Shown here piece by piece: positions 43,075 through 52,739 of a DNA stretch of 64,000 bases. The translations under genes were made by a program, and so were the position numbers. The notes below the pieces were generated by a model, which did not search any database, was not told where the DNA came from, and was given only the letters and a program-made list of their open reading frames with translations. Source of the DNA: Nostoc sp. MG11 (lineage in GTDB: Bacteria; Cyanobacteriota; Cyanobacteriia; Cyanobacteriales; Nostocaceae); contig NZ_JACXXN010000007.1 in assembly GCF_014904695.1 (NCBI RefSeq), forward strand, positions 186,001-250,000, given 5' to 3'. Position 1 is the stretch's first letter. Each line of letters begins with the position of its first letter.

Positions 43075-43638
43075 ATATTTAGTTGGTGAACTTTCTGTTC
43101 GTTTGGTCGGCAAGCAACTAGGAGCTATTTACTTATATCTTGAGCTTTCACGCCACTCCCATACAATATCTCACTTACCCAGAATCATCATCCCCAAGTA
43201 GTAGAAACTTGGTGATTACTCAAGAGTTTGGGAGGTTTAAAGACTTTCTTTTAGCTTTTAAAAAATGGAGATTTGTGTAGGAGTGCCGAATGCATAGTAG
43301 ATTAGGATGAGTTTTGAAACTCTCCTTAATACTACTGAAGGTAAGAGCAAGATTTAAGTTTAGGAACTTTTAGTTGCTTGTTTTTTGTTTAACAGAGAAG
43401 GGACGAAATTTGAAGCAGTAAAATTATCCTCCTTCATCGGCGTGAACCGCTATACTGCTTTTCTCTGGTGATCACTGGGATATAGCCGCAGTAATGTGCC
43501 TAACCTCTGGGCTGTTTGGTTTGATCAAACTGTTATGTAAGATATATAAACTACTAGCCAGCTAATAGCTGATAGCGATCGCGATTATTGATACTCTCTT
43601 TTGGCTAAAAATATTTTATTTATCGTCTAAGAAAAATC
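43075..43638. other. Intergenic, no gene seen
   Basis: 564 bases after cp12 with no supported reading frame and no repeat family recognised. A HIP1 site AGCGATCGCG lies at 43575-43584. Presumably the cp12 terminator and DUF3177 promoter. Confidence 0.45.
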
Positions 43639-44232
43639 ATGAATGATATTTGGCTTCGCCCTTTCATCTGGATTGACTACCGATTGGCAGTGTTATTTGC
43701 CGTAATTATTCCCCTAATTCTCTTGATTTGGGCGTTTGTGCAAAAAGTCGAAGGGATACAACGCTTATTAGGTATTTACTGGCGAGTATCAAGCTTACTG
43801 GCAATCACGATTTATTTAATGATTGCCCAGTATCCAGTTAGCTTTATCTCTGGGTTGATGGGTTTGATACTGATCCCCATTTCACTGTGGTTCTGGGTAG
43901 ATATAAACGATGAGATTGAGTATCAAACTAGTGGAGTGTTGAAACTGGTTTTTACCTCTTGGCGCTGGGCTATGAGTGTGTATTGTATTTTGGGCGCACT
44001 AGCTTTTATCCCTTTTTTAGGTTGTGCTTTTTCCCAAAACGTGGCAAATGCTCCCTATTGTCGCCTCTGGTTCGAGGCCCCTTTACTATTCAAGGAATAC
44101 TTTCATCCTAATACTAAGCCTGGGTTTTTAGGCTTTCTTGCCATAATTAGTTTAGTAGTTTATGTAATCTACTTGAGCTACTTTGTTCTCATAAAGCTGG
44201 GTAAGCAGGGACGCTCAGCGACACAACAGTAA
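43639..44232 (+). CDS. DUF3177 family membrane protein
   Basis: 197 aa with five hydrophobic helices (about 16-34, 48-66, 68-90, 108-130, 160-185). The N-terminal WLRPFIWIDYRLAVLF and central FWVDINDEIEYQTSGVLKLVFTSWRWA match my recollection of DUF3177, a cyanobacterial family of unknown function. ATG start. The 98-aa gene at 44269 follows 36 bases later, likely in the same transcript. Confidence 0.75.
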   Translation: MNDIWLRPFIWIDYRLAVLFAVIIPLILLIWAFVQKVEGIQRLLGIYWRVSSLLAITIYLMIAQYPVSFISGLMGLILIPISLWFWVDINDEIEYQTSGVLKLVFTSWRWAMSVYCILGALAFIPFLGCAFSQNVANAPYCRLWFEAPLLFKEYFHPNTKPGFLGFLAIISLVVYVIYLSYFVLIKLGKQGRSATQQ

Positions 44233-44268
44233 CCGTCGCTGCGTCACCGAAGTATTCAAAATTCAAAA

Positions 44269-44565
44269 ATGAATTCGATTTGCAAGCGACTGGAACAATA
44301 CACTGCCAAACGTCAGCAAGAAGTCTTAATTGTGGCGGTGGCAATTGCTGATGAGCAAGACAAAATTGTTATTTTTAAAGGCTTTTCCAGTTCTTTGATG
44401 CACCCCACGGCATTTGATGCAGATGTGCCTGTGCTGCCAGATGGAGCAAAAATTCTCAGCATTGATCGCATAGCAAGTCCTTACAATCCCGAAGCACCTC
44501 GTTATATTCAACAAGGACTCTCTTGGGAAGCTATGCAGGCTCTCTTGTTAGAAGCAGGTGTTTAA
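44269..44565 (+). CDS. Conserved hypothetical protein
   Basis: 98 aa, soluble, with regular alternating beta-strand pattern (EVLIVAVAIADEQDKIVIFKGF) and PTAFDADVPVLPDGAKILSIDRIASPYNP in the second half. It resembles a small family conserved in cyanobacteria and plastids, of unknown function. Probably in one transcript with the DUF3177 gene. No catalytic motif seen. Confidence 0.65.
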   Translation: MNSICKRLEQYTAKRQQEVLIVAVAIADEQDKIVIFKGFSSSLMHPTAFDADVPVLPDGAKILSIDRIASPYNPEAPRYIQQGLSWEAMQALLLEAGV

Positions 44566-44654
44566 CTATAGCGGTTCCCGACCTAGTGAGGTACGTTTTT
44601 AAAGCTATTAACCTTGGTAAAGAAGATTGGGGTGTACCTCAGTTGCTTAGGAAA

Positions 44655-44750
44655 CGCTATAATTACCAATTCGTAATGGCGCTCCTACATCGCTAAGGCT
44701 ACGCTAACGTAATACTCGCCTCCAGTGAGAAGCAAGCTACGTAATTTTGC
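44655..44750. repeat. Dispersed AATTCGTAAT...TACGTAATT repeat, copy 3
   Basis: CCAATTCGTAATGGCGCTCC ... AGCAAGCTACGTAATTTTG. Internal modules differ from copies 1 and 2, so the ends are conserved while the cargo of small palindromes varies. A GCGATGTCTACGACGGGCTG small repeat follows at 44783-44802. Confidence 0.6.
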
Positions 44751-44897
44751 GGAAAGGCTGACTTTGAGATTGTTGATGGAGCGATGTCTACGACGGGCTG
44801 TTCGGTGACGCACTTTGAGAAAAAACATAGGGTATAAATTTCAAAGTTGAGCAAAGCCAACTGCTAAAATGGGCAACAGGTGGTGTAATCAAGTGAA

Positions 44898-45087
44898 ATG
44901 CCTACTGCTGCTCAACTAGCAAGTTTGTATCGTATTAGCTATCAACTGAGGTAATATCATGCTTCAGCCCATATACCTCATTTGCGTTGATAATCGGACT
45001 CGTAATATATACATCCTTGCTGGGTATGACCAAGAGATTGAATTCCAAATTTTACCCAACGGAGAGTTGTCTGGTGAGCCGAATTAA
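44898..45087 (+). pseudogene. DUF6888-like gene with a frameshift
   Basis: ATG 44898 reads MPTAAQLASLYRISYQLR and then stops (TAA at 44952). In another frame, continuing without a gap in homology, comes GNIMLQPIYLICVDNRTRNI, then YILAGYDQEIEFQILPNGEL to TAA at 45087. Together they match the layout of DUF6888. A single indel near 44948 breaks it. Alternatively, translation starts at ATG 44959 and gives a 42-aa protein. It lies 10 bases upstream of the DUF6887-like gene, its usual partner. Confidence 0.6.
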
Positions 45088-45097
45088 TTACGATTCA

Positions 45098-45325
45098 ATG
45101 TCTAATGTTGAATTGAAACAGTATTTTCTCAAGCATCGCGGGGATGAATCTGCTTTTCAGGCATACTTGGACAGGATTAATCAGCGTCCGCGTAGGATTG
45201 TTGCAAGCCCCGACGATGCCGATTTTGATGAGAAGGTTCAAGCAGTGATTCGCCAAAAGCTAGAAGCAGCAAGAGGCGGTAGTCAGCAGGCTAACACTGC
45301 GTTGGAGCCGACCGACCAAGAGTGA
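45098..45325 (+). CDS. DUF6887 family protein
   Basis: 75 aa: MSNVELKQYFLKHRGDESAF, then QAYLDRINQRPRRIVASPDD and a charged tail. Matches my recollection of DUF6887, a small cyanobacterial family that often follows DUF6888, suggestive of a two-gene (possibly toxin-antitoxin-like) module. Function is not established. A hairpin terminator lies 27 bases downstream. Confidence 0.65.
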   Translation: MSNVELKQYFLKHRGDESAFQAYLDRINQRPRRIVASPDDADFDEKVQAVIRQKLEAARGGSQQANTALEPTDQE

Positions 45326-45351
45326 TTTGTGAGAGCCAAAGGTTATCTGCG

Positions 45352-45377
45352 GCGGCTCAACCTTACAGTTGAGCCGC
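45352..45377 (+). terminator. Hairpin terminator after DUF6887 gene
   Basis: GCGGCTCAAC-CTTACA-GTTGAGCCGC, a perfect 10-bp stem followed by TTCGTCTTTT. Confidence 0.75.
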
Positions 45378-45528
45378 TTCGTCTTTTGGTGATGGCGTAG
45401 TTAAGAATCTGTCTTTTCGTGTTCAAAGTTAAAGTAGTTTAGGATTTTTGGTAGAGCAACATTTTGAGCTTATCCTCACTGCCAAAGTAATAGGAGCAAG
45501 TGGGAGGTTAACCCATTTCGTGAGCAAT

Positions 45529-45999
45529 ATGGTGAAAATTAGCCAAGCAAAGCTGCATAATACTGAAGCTATTAAAGTTTTTTACAGCAAGTGTGGTTAT
45601 GGAGGTGATCTGAGCACACTGGAAGAAGATTTGATACTCATTGCTCAACTAGAGGAAAAAATTGTTGGTGCAGTACGTTTGTGTCCAGATACTGGGTTCT
45701 TTGTGCTTCGAGGTATGCAGGTTTTAGCTCCGTTTCAGCGTCAGGGTGTTGGCACGCAGCTACTTAAAGCATGTACCGATCAACTTGTCGATCAAGTTTG
45801 TTACTGTATTCCTTGGCAGCATCTGCGATCATTCTATCAAGAAGCAGGATTTCAAGTAGTTGCGCCAATTGAGGTTCCAGACCTATTACGTGAGCGATTT
45901 GAGAACTATATTTCCAGGGGAATGAACGTCGTTCTAATGTGCCGATTGCCAGCCTCATCACAAGTCGTTGCACCGGAACATACCAATATGGTTGCTTAA
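45529..45999 (+). CDS. GNAT family N-acetyltransferase
   Basis: About 156 aa from ATG 45529 (MVKISQAKLHNTEAI); the frame is open from 45448 but the later ATG fits the domain. The acetyl-CoA site is seen as VLAPFQRQGVGTQLLKACTD (Q-R-x-G-V-G), followed by CYCIPWQHLRSFYQEAGFQVV. Substrate unknown. It sits in a run of small accessory genes (DUF6888/6887, this gene, BrnTA). Confidence 0.85.
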   Translation: MVKISQAKLHNTEAIKVFYSKCGYGGDLSTLEEDLILIAQLEEKIVGAVRLCPDTGFFVLRGMQVLAPFQRQGVGTQLLKACTDQLVDQVCYCIPWQHLRSFYQEAGFQVVAPIEVPDLLRERFENYISRGMNVVLMCRLPASSQVVAPEHTNMVA

Positions 46000-46128
46000 G
46001 TCGCAAAGGCAATCTGCGTCGCTGTCGCCTTACCTGATAAGGGCATCAAACAGCAGTTCAGGTTTACGGAAAAATGGGATAGCATAAAAAGGATAAAAGT
46101 AGTTTCCTATAGCTATTTCACCTATTTG

Positions 46129-46404
46129 ATGCGTGTTCGGTGGGATGAAGCAAAACGACAGCAAGTTTTCGCAGAACGTGACATTGACTTTGGTCAGTTG
46201 AATGATTTGCTCTACACTCCTTATCTCGAAGACCAACGTTCTGAGCTACCAGAACAATATCGAATTATCGGTTTTGCGGATGGACAATTGACAACATTCA
46301 TTGTTGAATATCGAGCCGATAAAGTAGGAGAGTACATTTGGGTTGTCACAGCCTGGAAATCAACGAAACAGGAGCGTAGAAGCTATGAGCAGCGAGTCTA
46401 CTGA
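46129..46404 (+). CDS. brnT: BrnT family toxin
   Basis: 91 aa, type II toxin with a RelE-like RNase fold. RVRWDEAKRQQVFAERDIDFGQ at the N-terminus is the BrnT start motif, followed by YRIIGFADGQLTTFIVEYR and the ending W...AWKSTKQERRSYEQ, where family members have ISARKAxxxERR. ATG 46129 rather than the TTG one codon earlier. Overlaps its antitoxin by 20 bases. Confidence 0.85.
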   Translation: MRVRWDEAKRQQVFAERDIDFGQLNDLLYTPYLEDQRSELPEQYRIIGFADGQLTTFIVEYRADKVGEYIWVVTAWKSTKQERRSYEQRVY

Positions 46405-46639
46405 AATTAAAGATATCGAGGAAATTGCTCAGCAAGCTTATTCAGGGGTGGATGTCTCTGAGCATTTCACAGGTCATTTTCAAGTAAAGCAACAAATCAA
46501 TATTGCCTTTCCACTGGAATTACTGAAAAGTATTGATGCAGAGTGCCAACTGCAAAAGATCAGTCGTCAAGATTGGATCAAAATGGTCTGTGGCGAAAAA
46601 ATTCGTGAGATTCATGCTAGTAGAATATCAGATGGTTGA
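46385..46639 (+). CDS. brnA: BrnA-like antitoxin
   Basis: 84 aa from ATG 46385, overlapping brnT in another frame. N-terminal acidic toxin-binding part (STEIKDIEEIAQQAYSGVDV) and a C-terminal ribbon-helix-helix-like segment (QQINIAFPLELLKSIDAECQ...SRQDWIKMVCGEKI), as in CopG/BrnA antitoxins. Expected to bind BrnT and repress its own promoter. An attC-like site follows directly. Confidence 0.8.
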   Translation: MSSESTEIKDIEEIAQQAYSGVDVSEHFTGHFQVKQQINIAFPLELLKSIDAECQLQKISRQDWIKMVCGEKIREIHASRISDG

Positions 46640-46649
46640 TTCTGGCGTG

Positions 46650-46737
46650 GTCTAACAACCCAATGCAGCGGACAGACGAACGCCGCCTGTGGGGATGTTG
46701 AGGGTGTCGCAGGTACTTAGTCGTTCGGATGTTAAAC
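46650..46737 (+). other. attC-like recombination site (integron-type), tentative
   Basis: Starts GTCTAAC (fits RYYYAAC) and ends GTTAAAC (fits GTTRRRY), 88 bases apart. The 16 bases from the left end match the reverse complement of the right end at 12 positions, forming an imperfect stem as in integron attC sites. It lies directly after the brnTA pair. No integron integrase is in the window. Confidence 0.4.
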
Positions 46738-46807
46738 GCTCTACAGTAGTAGTTGGGTCTAACTATCTTCAATTTTGAAGAATTCTTTTAACTTTTGAAT
46801 TTAAAAA

Positions 46808-47923
46808 ATGTCCTGTTCTGGATACACACTCCCCGTATTTGCTTGTGCTGCTGCTGTTGCAGCTTTACACTGGCTACGCGATCGCCAACCCCTAAAAGTT
46901 GCGTCTATAGATTTGATTGAACCCGCTCAAATTGCAGAAATACCAATTGAACAGGTAGCAGGACTATCTGAGAATATGGCTTTAGCGATCGCTCGCAGTG
47001 ACCCTGGTGATAATCTTGACTTAACTAGAGATACACCGATTTGGGCAATGGTGGAATTGCGAGAGGAGGGGGAAGAAGCTGTAATTATTCAAGGGGGGGA
47101 AGGAATTGGCAAACAGCTAAATTATGATAACAAGCCTGCAATTTACAGTTACGCTCATCAGTTGTTACAAGCGAATTTGCAACCGATGTTGGAACCGGGA
47201 GAAAAAATTACGGTGACAATTATTTTACCGGAGGGGCGATCGCTTGCTGTTCGTACTTCAAATGCGGCCTTTGGTGTTGTTGAAGGACTTTCGCTGTTGG
47301 GTACAAGCGGCATTTCTCAGCCTTTGAGTACACCTGATCAGCTTGCAGCTTTTCGGGCTGAGTTACAAGATAAAGCCAGTCGTTTTGAAAGTTTGGTATT
47401 CTGTATCGGCGAGAACGGCCTAGATTTGGCGCGTAAACTAGGTATTAATCCCGAAAAATTAGTAAAAACTGCTAACTGGCTTGGGCCAATGTTAGTAGAA
47501 GCCGATGTACTAGGCGTTAAAGGAATTTTATTATTTGGCTATCACGGCAAACTGATGAAACTGGCAGGGGGGATTTTTCATACTCATCACCACGTTGCTG
47601 ATGGACGCCGGGAAATTCTGGCAGCACACTGCGCTCTAGCCGGGTTAAAGTCGTCAGATATACAAGTAGTATTTGCTAGTGCTACAGCTGAAGCAGCACT
47701 GACATACTTACGATCGCTCGATGTCTCAACTGGCAGTGATTGGGTAAACCAAGTTTACAGTGCGATCGCCGAAACCATTGATACTCGTTCTCAAGAATAC
47801 ATCAAAAGCCATAGTGACCGTGGTGTACAGATAACTGTCTGTGGCTCTGTTCTGTTTGACCGCGATCGCAAAATTATTGTAAAGAGCCAAACTGCTGCTC
47901 TGGTGATGGAAAAACTATGTTAA
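46808..47923 (+). CDS. cbiD: Cobalt-precorrin-5B C1-methyltransferase
   Basis: 371 aa. Methylates C1 in the anaerobic cobalamin pathway. Although homologues begin with a SGYTLPVFACAAAVAA-like stretch, seen here at the start, the core GDNLDLTRDTPIWAMVEL, ILPEGRSLAVRTSNAAFGVVEGLSLLGTSG and GILLFGYHGKLMKLAGGIFHTHHHVADGR is diagnostic of CbiD. Its presence argues for the early-cobalt-insertion route. Cobalamin or pseudocobalamin synthesis also uses cobD in this window. No B12 riboswitch was recognised upstream. Confidence 0.95.
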   Translation: MSCSGYTLPVFACAAAVAALHWLRDRQPLKVASIDLIEPAQIAEIPIEQVAGLSENMALAIARSDPGDNLDLTRDTPIWAMVELREEGEEAVIIQGGEGIGKQLNYDNKPAIYSYAHQLLQANLQPMLEPGEKITVTIILPEGRSLAVRTSNAAFGVVEGLSLLGTSGISQPLSTPDQLAAFRAELQDKASRFESLVFCIGENGLDLARKLGINPEKLVKTANWLGPMLVEADVLGVKGILLFGYHGKLMKLAGGIFHTHHHVADGRREILAAHCALAGLKSSDIQVVFASATAEAALTYLRSLDVSTGSDWVNQVYSAIAETIDTRSQEYIKSHSDRGVQITVCGSVLFDRDRKIIVKSQTAALVMEKLC

Positions 47924-48151
47924 TTTATTATGAATAATCGTAAACAATCCAAATAAATAATTTTTTCAGTAGCCACTCTAGGGTAAGTTTATCGTTTTAA
48001 TACCATTTCAGACTTATAACCTCAGCAGACGCACTTAAGTTTACGTTTGCACAAATTCTTCATACCATTATCAGCCTGACCAGGCAGCGAAATGGTAACA
48101 CGTTAGACACCAAAGCGACAATTTTCCTTAACAGACATACATCTACCGGTC

Positions 48152-49774
48152 ATGAATACAGCGGTGACTCTACTAACAGAACAAGCGCCTCAGACATTAG
48201 AAAATTTTAGACGACTTGATCGCCAATTGGTTGTGATTCTGGATTTCGGTTCTCAATATTCTGAACTGATTGCCCGTCGCATCCGCGAAACTCAAGTATA
48301 TTCCGAAGTCCTGTCCTATCGTACTACAGCTGCACATTTACGCCAACTCAATCCTAAAGGGATCATCTTCTCTGGTGGCCCGAATTCAGTTTACGGTGAT
48401 AACGCTCCCCATTGTGACCCAGAAATCTGGAATTTGGGAATACCCATCTTAGGTGTGTGTTACGGTATGCAGTTGATGGTAAGCCAACTCGGTGGGGAAG
48501 TGGCAAAGGCTGAGCGAGGTGAGTATGGCAAAGCATCATTATACATAGATGATCCCACAGACTTACTCACTAATGTCGAAGATGGCACTACCATGTGGAT
48601 GAGTCACGGAGACTCAGTGACGCAAATGCCACCAGGGTTTGAATTATTGGCACATACAGAAAATACTCCCTGTGCTGCCATTGCAGACCATGAAAAGAAA
48701 CTTTATGGCGTTCAGTTCCATCCAGAAGTAGTACATTCCATTGGTGGTTTAGCATTAATCCGTAACTTTGTCTACCACATCTGCGATTGTGAACCCACGT
48801 GGACAACAGCAGCTTTTGTCGAAGAAGCGATTCGAGAAATTCGTGCCAGAGTTGGCGAGAAGCGGGTGTTGTTAGCACTGTCAGGCGGAGTGGATTCTTC
48901 TACCCTAGCCTTCTTACTGCATAAAGCAATTGGCGACCAACTGACTTGTGTGTTTATCGACCAAGGCTTTATGCGTAAATTAGAGCCAGAACGGTTATTG
49001 AAACTATTTCAAGAACAATTTCATATTCCAGTAGAATATGTGAATGCTCGCGATCGCTTCCTGGCGATAGTTGATGGTGTCACAGACCCCGAAGAAAAGC
49101 GCCGTCGCATCGGACATGAATTCATCCGTGTATTTGAAGAAACATCCAAACGCCTCGGTCAGTTTGACTATTTGGCTCAAGGCACTCTTTACCCAGATGT
49201 AATCGAATCCGCTGACACCAACGTTGATCCCCAAACTGGTGAACGGGTAGCGGTGAAAATCAAGAGCCATCATAATGTTGGTGGGTTGCCCAAAGACCTG
49301 CGATTTAAACTAGTCGAACCACTGCGGAAACTGTTTAAAGATGAAGTCCGCAAAGTTGGGCGTTCTATTGGTCTACCAGAAGAAATTGTTCAACGGCAAC
49401 CTTTTCCCGGCCCTGGTTTGGCAATTCGCATTCTGGGCGAAGTCACCGCTGAGCGGTTAAACATCTTACGCGATGCCGATTTGATTGTGCGGCAAGAAAT
49501 TAACCAACGTGGCATGTATCATGATTTCTGGCAAGCGTTTGCTGTATTGCTACCAATTCGCAGTGTTGGAGTCATGGGTGATCAACGTACATACGCTTAT
49601 CCAATTGTCCTGCGGATTGTTACCAGTGAAGATGGCATGACTGCTGATTGGGCGCGTGTGCCTTACGATGTGTTGGAAGTAATTTCCACCCGGATTGTAA
49701 ATGAGGTGAAAGGTGTTAATCGAGTGGTTTATGACATCACTTCCAAGCCGCCTGGAACCATTGAGTGGGAGTAA
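48152..49774 (+). CDS. guaA: GMP synthase (glutamine-hydrolysing)
   Basis: 540 aa, converts XMP to GMP. N-terminal GATase domain: GVCYGMQLM (nucleophile Cys, about 106) and [14 protein letters not shown] pyrophosphatase P-loop [18 protein letters not shown] (about 243-260), then [21 protein letters not shown] and the C-terminal dimerisation domain ending KPPGTIEWE. Preceded by 228 bases without a recognised riboswitch; terminator hairpin downstream. Confidence 0.97.
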   Translation: MNTAVTLLTEQAPQTLENFRRLDRQLVVILDFGSQYSELIARRIRETQVYSEVLSYRTTAAHLRQLNPKGIIFSGGPNSVYGDNAPHCDPEIWNLGIPILGVCYGMQLMVSQLGGEVAKAERGEYGKASLYIDDPTDLLTNVEDGTTMWMSHGDSVTQMPPGFELLAHTENTPCAAIADHEKKLYGVQFHPEVVHSIGGLALIRNFVYHICDCEPTWTTAAFVEEAIREIRARVGEKRVLLALSGGVDSSTLAFLLHKAIGDQLTCVFIDQGFMRKLEPERLLKLFQEQFHIPVEYVNARDRFLAIVDGVTDPEEKRRRIGHEFIRVFEETSKRLGQFDYLAQGTLYPDVIESADTNVDPQTGERVAVKIKSHHNVGGLPKDLRFKLVEPLRKLFKDEVRKVGRSIGLPEEIVQRQPFPGPGLAIRILGEVTAERLNILRDADLIVRQEINQRGMYHDFWQAFAVLLPIRSVGVMGDQRTYAYPIVLRIVTSEDGMTADWARVPYDVLEVISTRIVNEVKGVNRVVYDITSKPPGTIEWE

Positions 49775-49847
49775 TCAAATTTTGAGTTGATTTAACTAAA
49801 AGCTCATCACTCTTTTCTATAGATTAGATTTGCATATTTAAGAAGGG

Positions 49848-49883
49848 CAATGCCGGCTTAACCCATTTTCAGTATCGGCATTG
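49848..49883 (+). terminator. Terminator after guaA
   Basis: CAATGCCG...CGGCATTG stem (8 bp) followed by TCTATTTTTTTGC. The rest of the 307-base gap to cydA shows no gene. Confidence 0.8.
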
Positions 49884-50081
49884 TCTATTTTTTTGCTGTA
49901 CAAATAGTGTCATTTTGTCAAGTCTATTCCCTTGGTTTAATTCTTAAAACCAAATCTTTGTATACAGTTGTGGCACTGTCAAAAAAAAGATTTAAGTAAT
50001 GCAAGCGTAAACTTTTAATGCCGCAGTCTGAGCATTGAAACGTTTATCCTGTTAAGTGTGGCTAGCTAATGGAGAAGATTC

Positions 50082-51527
50082 GTGGAATTTTTATCCGATT
50101 CAGTTGTGCTATCACGCATGCAGTTTGCACTAACTGCATTATTCCACATGCTTTGGCCTGTCCTGACTACAGGAATGGGGATTTATTTAGTCATTGTTGA
50201 AGGACTATGGCTAAAAACTCGTAATCCAGACTATTATCTCCATGCCCGCTTTTGGGCTAAGTTCTACATTCTGAACTTTGGGATTGGTGTAGCAACAGGC
50301 ATCCCTATGGAATTTCAGTTTGGCACCAATTGGGCACCTTTCTCCGAAGCGGTAGGTAACTTTTTCGGTAGCGTCATCGGTTTTGAGGCTTCTTGGGCAT
50401 TCATGCTCGAAGCTGCTTTTTTAGGGATTATGTTATTTGGCTGGGAGCGCGTCAATCCTACTATTCATTATCTTGCTACCATTTTGGTTGCTGTTGGCGC
50501 TAACCTCTCAACCCTGTGGATTTTGACAGCAAATTCCTGGATGCAAACTCCAGCGGGTGGAGAAATGGTTAATGGCAAATTTATTGTCAGCGATTATTTT
50601 CAGGCAATTTTAAATCCGTTCATGGTTAATAGTGTGCTGCACATGTTTTTTGCCACACTGGAGACTTCTTTGTTTGTTATTGGTGGAATTAGCGCCTGGT
50701 ACATTACCCAAAGACGCCATCAAGCTTTCTTTTCACAATCTTTGAAGATTGCCTTAGCAGCTGCGATCGCAGTTGCCCCTTTACAAATCTACATCGGTCA
50801 CTTGAGTGGTGAACAAGTCTATCACTATCAACCCACAAAACTGGCAGCAATGGAAGCCCAATGGGAATCTTCACCTGCTGGACAACCTGCTGATTGGAGC
50901 CTGGTAGCTATACCCAACGAAAAGGCACAGAAAAATGATTGGGAAATCACTGTTCCCAATGCGCTGGGATACATTCTGGAATTCAAAAAGAATCTCTCTG
51001 AACCAGTACGCGGATTAAAAGAGTGGAAACCAGAGGATCGTCCTCACATGGTGGGTTTAATTTACTACGCTTTTCGCACCATGATTGCCATTGGCTTTTT
51101 CTTCGCTGGATTGATGCTGTTGAGTACGCTGCAATGGTTACGTGGCAAGCTCTCAGCAGAAAATATTACCCAGCAGCAATGGTTGATGTGGGCCTGGGTA
51201 TTTGCGGCTCCTTTGGGATATATCGCTGTAGATTCAGGCTGGATTGTGCGCTGTGTGGGACGACAGCCGTGGACTCTTTACGGGCAAATTCGCACAGTTG
51301 ATGCTGCTTCTCGTCTGCCCGCTAGCAATGTCTTAGTCTCACTAACTAGCTTTGCAATAGTTTACAGCTTTTTATTTATTGCAGTCTTATATTTTGGTAG
51401 CCGCATTATCCGTAGAGGGCCAAATCTCGATCTGCCAGTACCAGGCGTGGAAATTACCAAACCGGCGGTAGATACTACCCCTGGAGAGTTTGTTCCAGAT
51501 GAACGCCCTGTAGAAGCACAACAGTAA
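50082..51527 (+). CDS. cydA: Cytochrome bd-type quinol oxidase subunit I
   Basis: 481 aa from GTG 50082. Membrane terminal oxidase taking electrons from plastoquinol. Haem-related motifs: RMQFALTALFHMLWPVLTTG (His near 20), GxxMEFQFGTNW, FGSVIGFEASWAFMLEAAFLG (Glu residues of haem b595/d), HMFFATLETSLFVIGG and WIVRCVGRQPWTLYGQIRT. The quinol loop between helices is short, as in the cyanide-insensitive (CioA) branch. Eight bases separate it from cydB. Confidence 0.95.
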   Translation: MEFLSDSVVLSRMQFALTALFHMLWPVLTTGMGIYLVIVEGLWLKTRNPDYYLHARFWAKFYILNFGIGVATGIPMEFQFGTNWAPFSEAVGNFFGSVIGFEASWAFMLEAAFLGIMLFGWERVNPTIHYLATILVAVGANLSTLWILTANSWMQTPAGGEMVNGKFIVSDYFQAILNPFMVNSVLHMFFATLETSLFVIGGISAWYITQRRHQAFFSQSLKIALAAAIAVAPLQIYIGHLSGEQVYHYQPTKLAAMEAQWESSPAGQPADWSLVAIPNEKAQKNDWEITVPNALGYILEFKKNLSEPVRGLKEWKPEDRPHMVGLIYYAFRTMIAIGFFFAGLMLLSTLQWLRGKLSAENITQQQWLMWAWVFAAPLGYIAVDSGWIVRCVGRQPWTLYGQIRTVDAASRLPASNVLVSLTSFAIVYSFLFIAVLYFGSRIIRRGPNLDLPVPGVEITKPAVDTTPGEFVPDERPVEAQQ

Positions 51528-51535
51528 GTAATTAT

Positions 51536-52549
51536 ATGGAGACGCTAAAGTATTTTCTTCCTCAAGTCTGGTTTGTAATTTTAGCTCTCTTTTTATTCCT
51601 CTACGTGATGCTCGATGGATTTGATTTAGGGGTAGGTATATTATCTCTTACCTCCTCCGATGATGAACGCCGGAGCATCTTGATGACCAGCTTGAGCAAT
51701 ATTTGGGATGCCAACGAAACTTGGCTAGTTTTGATGGCGGGGGGACTTTTTGGGGCATTTCCTTTAGCCTACAGCACAATTTTGAATGCTCTATACATCC
51801 CCATTCTCGTGATGGTGTTTGGGTTCATCTTTCGGGGTGTAGCATTTGAGTTTCGGGAGTTAGCAAACCGCAAATTATTTTGGAATTTTGCCTTTGGGGC
51901 TGGTAGTTTTGCAGCAGCACTTGGTCAAGGATTCGCTCTTGGTGCTGTGCTAAAAGGTATTACAGTTGATGAGGCGGGACACTTTATCGGCACAACTTGG
52001 GACTGGCTGAGCCTACCATCGTTATTGGTGGCTTTGACGTTAATTCAGGGATATGTACTAATTGGTTCCACCTATCTTGTATGGAAAACCACCGGTGAAT
52101 TGCAGGAAACTCACTATAAAACTGCCAAAATCGCTGCTTGGACAACAATGATTGGCGCGATTTTTATCACGATTACGACGCCGATATTTTATGAAAGTGC
52201 TAGGTTGCGTGTGTTTCAACCACCCCTAGTTTTTATCTTTGCCGTCATTCCCCTACTGGGAGTGGTGTTGATTTCGCAACTCCTTAGCAGTCTCAACCGT
52301 AAAGAAGAAAGAGCACCTTTGGTTTGGACTATTCTCCTGTTCGTGCTGTCGTTTATTGGTTTAGGATTGATTGTCTTTCCCTACATCATTCCCACTGAAA
52401 TCACTATCTATGAAGCAGCAGCCGATCCCAGTTCGCTGGTGATTATGATCATTTTTATTGGCTTTCTTATCCCTGTGATGCTCTTTTACAATCTCTACCA
52501 GTACATTGTTTTTCGAGGTAAAGTTACTGGCGGTAACTACGGGGAATAG
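51536..52549 (+). CDS. cydB: Cytochrome bd-type quinol oxidase subunit II
   Basis: 337 aa, eight or nine helices. FLFLYVMLDGFDLGVGIL (about 18-35), WDANETWLVLMAGGLFGAFPLAYS, and GFIFRGVAFEFRE are typical of CydB/CioB. ATG start 8 bases after cydA, so one operon. The following gap to 52740 holds HIP1 sites and a CCAGCCC...GGGCTGG hairpin (52655-52681) but no gene. Confidence 0.95.
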   Translation: METLKYFLPQVWFVILALFLFLYVMLDGFDLGVGILSLTSSDDERRSILMTSLSNIWDANETWLVLMAGGLFGAFPLAYSTILNALYIPILVMVFGFIFRGVAFEFRELANRKLFWNFAFGAGSFAAALGQGFALGAVLKGITVDEAGHFIGTTWDWLSLPSLLVALTLIQGYVLIGSTYLVWKTTGELQETHYKTAKIAAWTTMIGAIFITITTPIFYESARLRVFQPPLVFIFAVIPLLGVVLISQLLSSLNRKEERAPLVWTILLFVLSFIGLGLIVFPYIIPTEITIYEAAADPSSLVIMIIFIGFLIPVMLFYNLYQYIVFRGKVTGGNYGE

Positions 52550-52739
52550 ATATAAAATTTGCATTTTTGGCGATCGCGCTTACCTCGTTTTCGTAGACAA
52601 ACTATAGCGATCGCTAAATTCTCTCCTCGTAAAGAAGTTGGATGTAGAAACCAGCCCATCGGCGAAGTCAGGGCTGGTAGTTGATGTAATTAGCAACCAT
52701 ATCGCCCCATAATTAATATGTTCATCCGCTACATTTAAA

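Noticed and set aside
46640-46807. Cobalamin riboswitch upstream of cbiD
   Set aside because: No B12-box-like sequence was recognised; the region is better explained by the attC-like site.
47924-48151. Guanine/purine riboswitch ahead of guaA
   Set aside because: No conserved purine-riboswitch core was seen in the 228-base leader.
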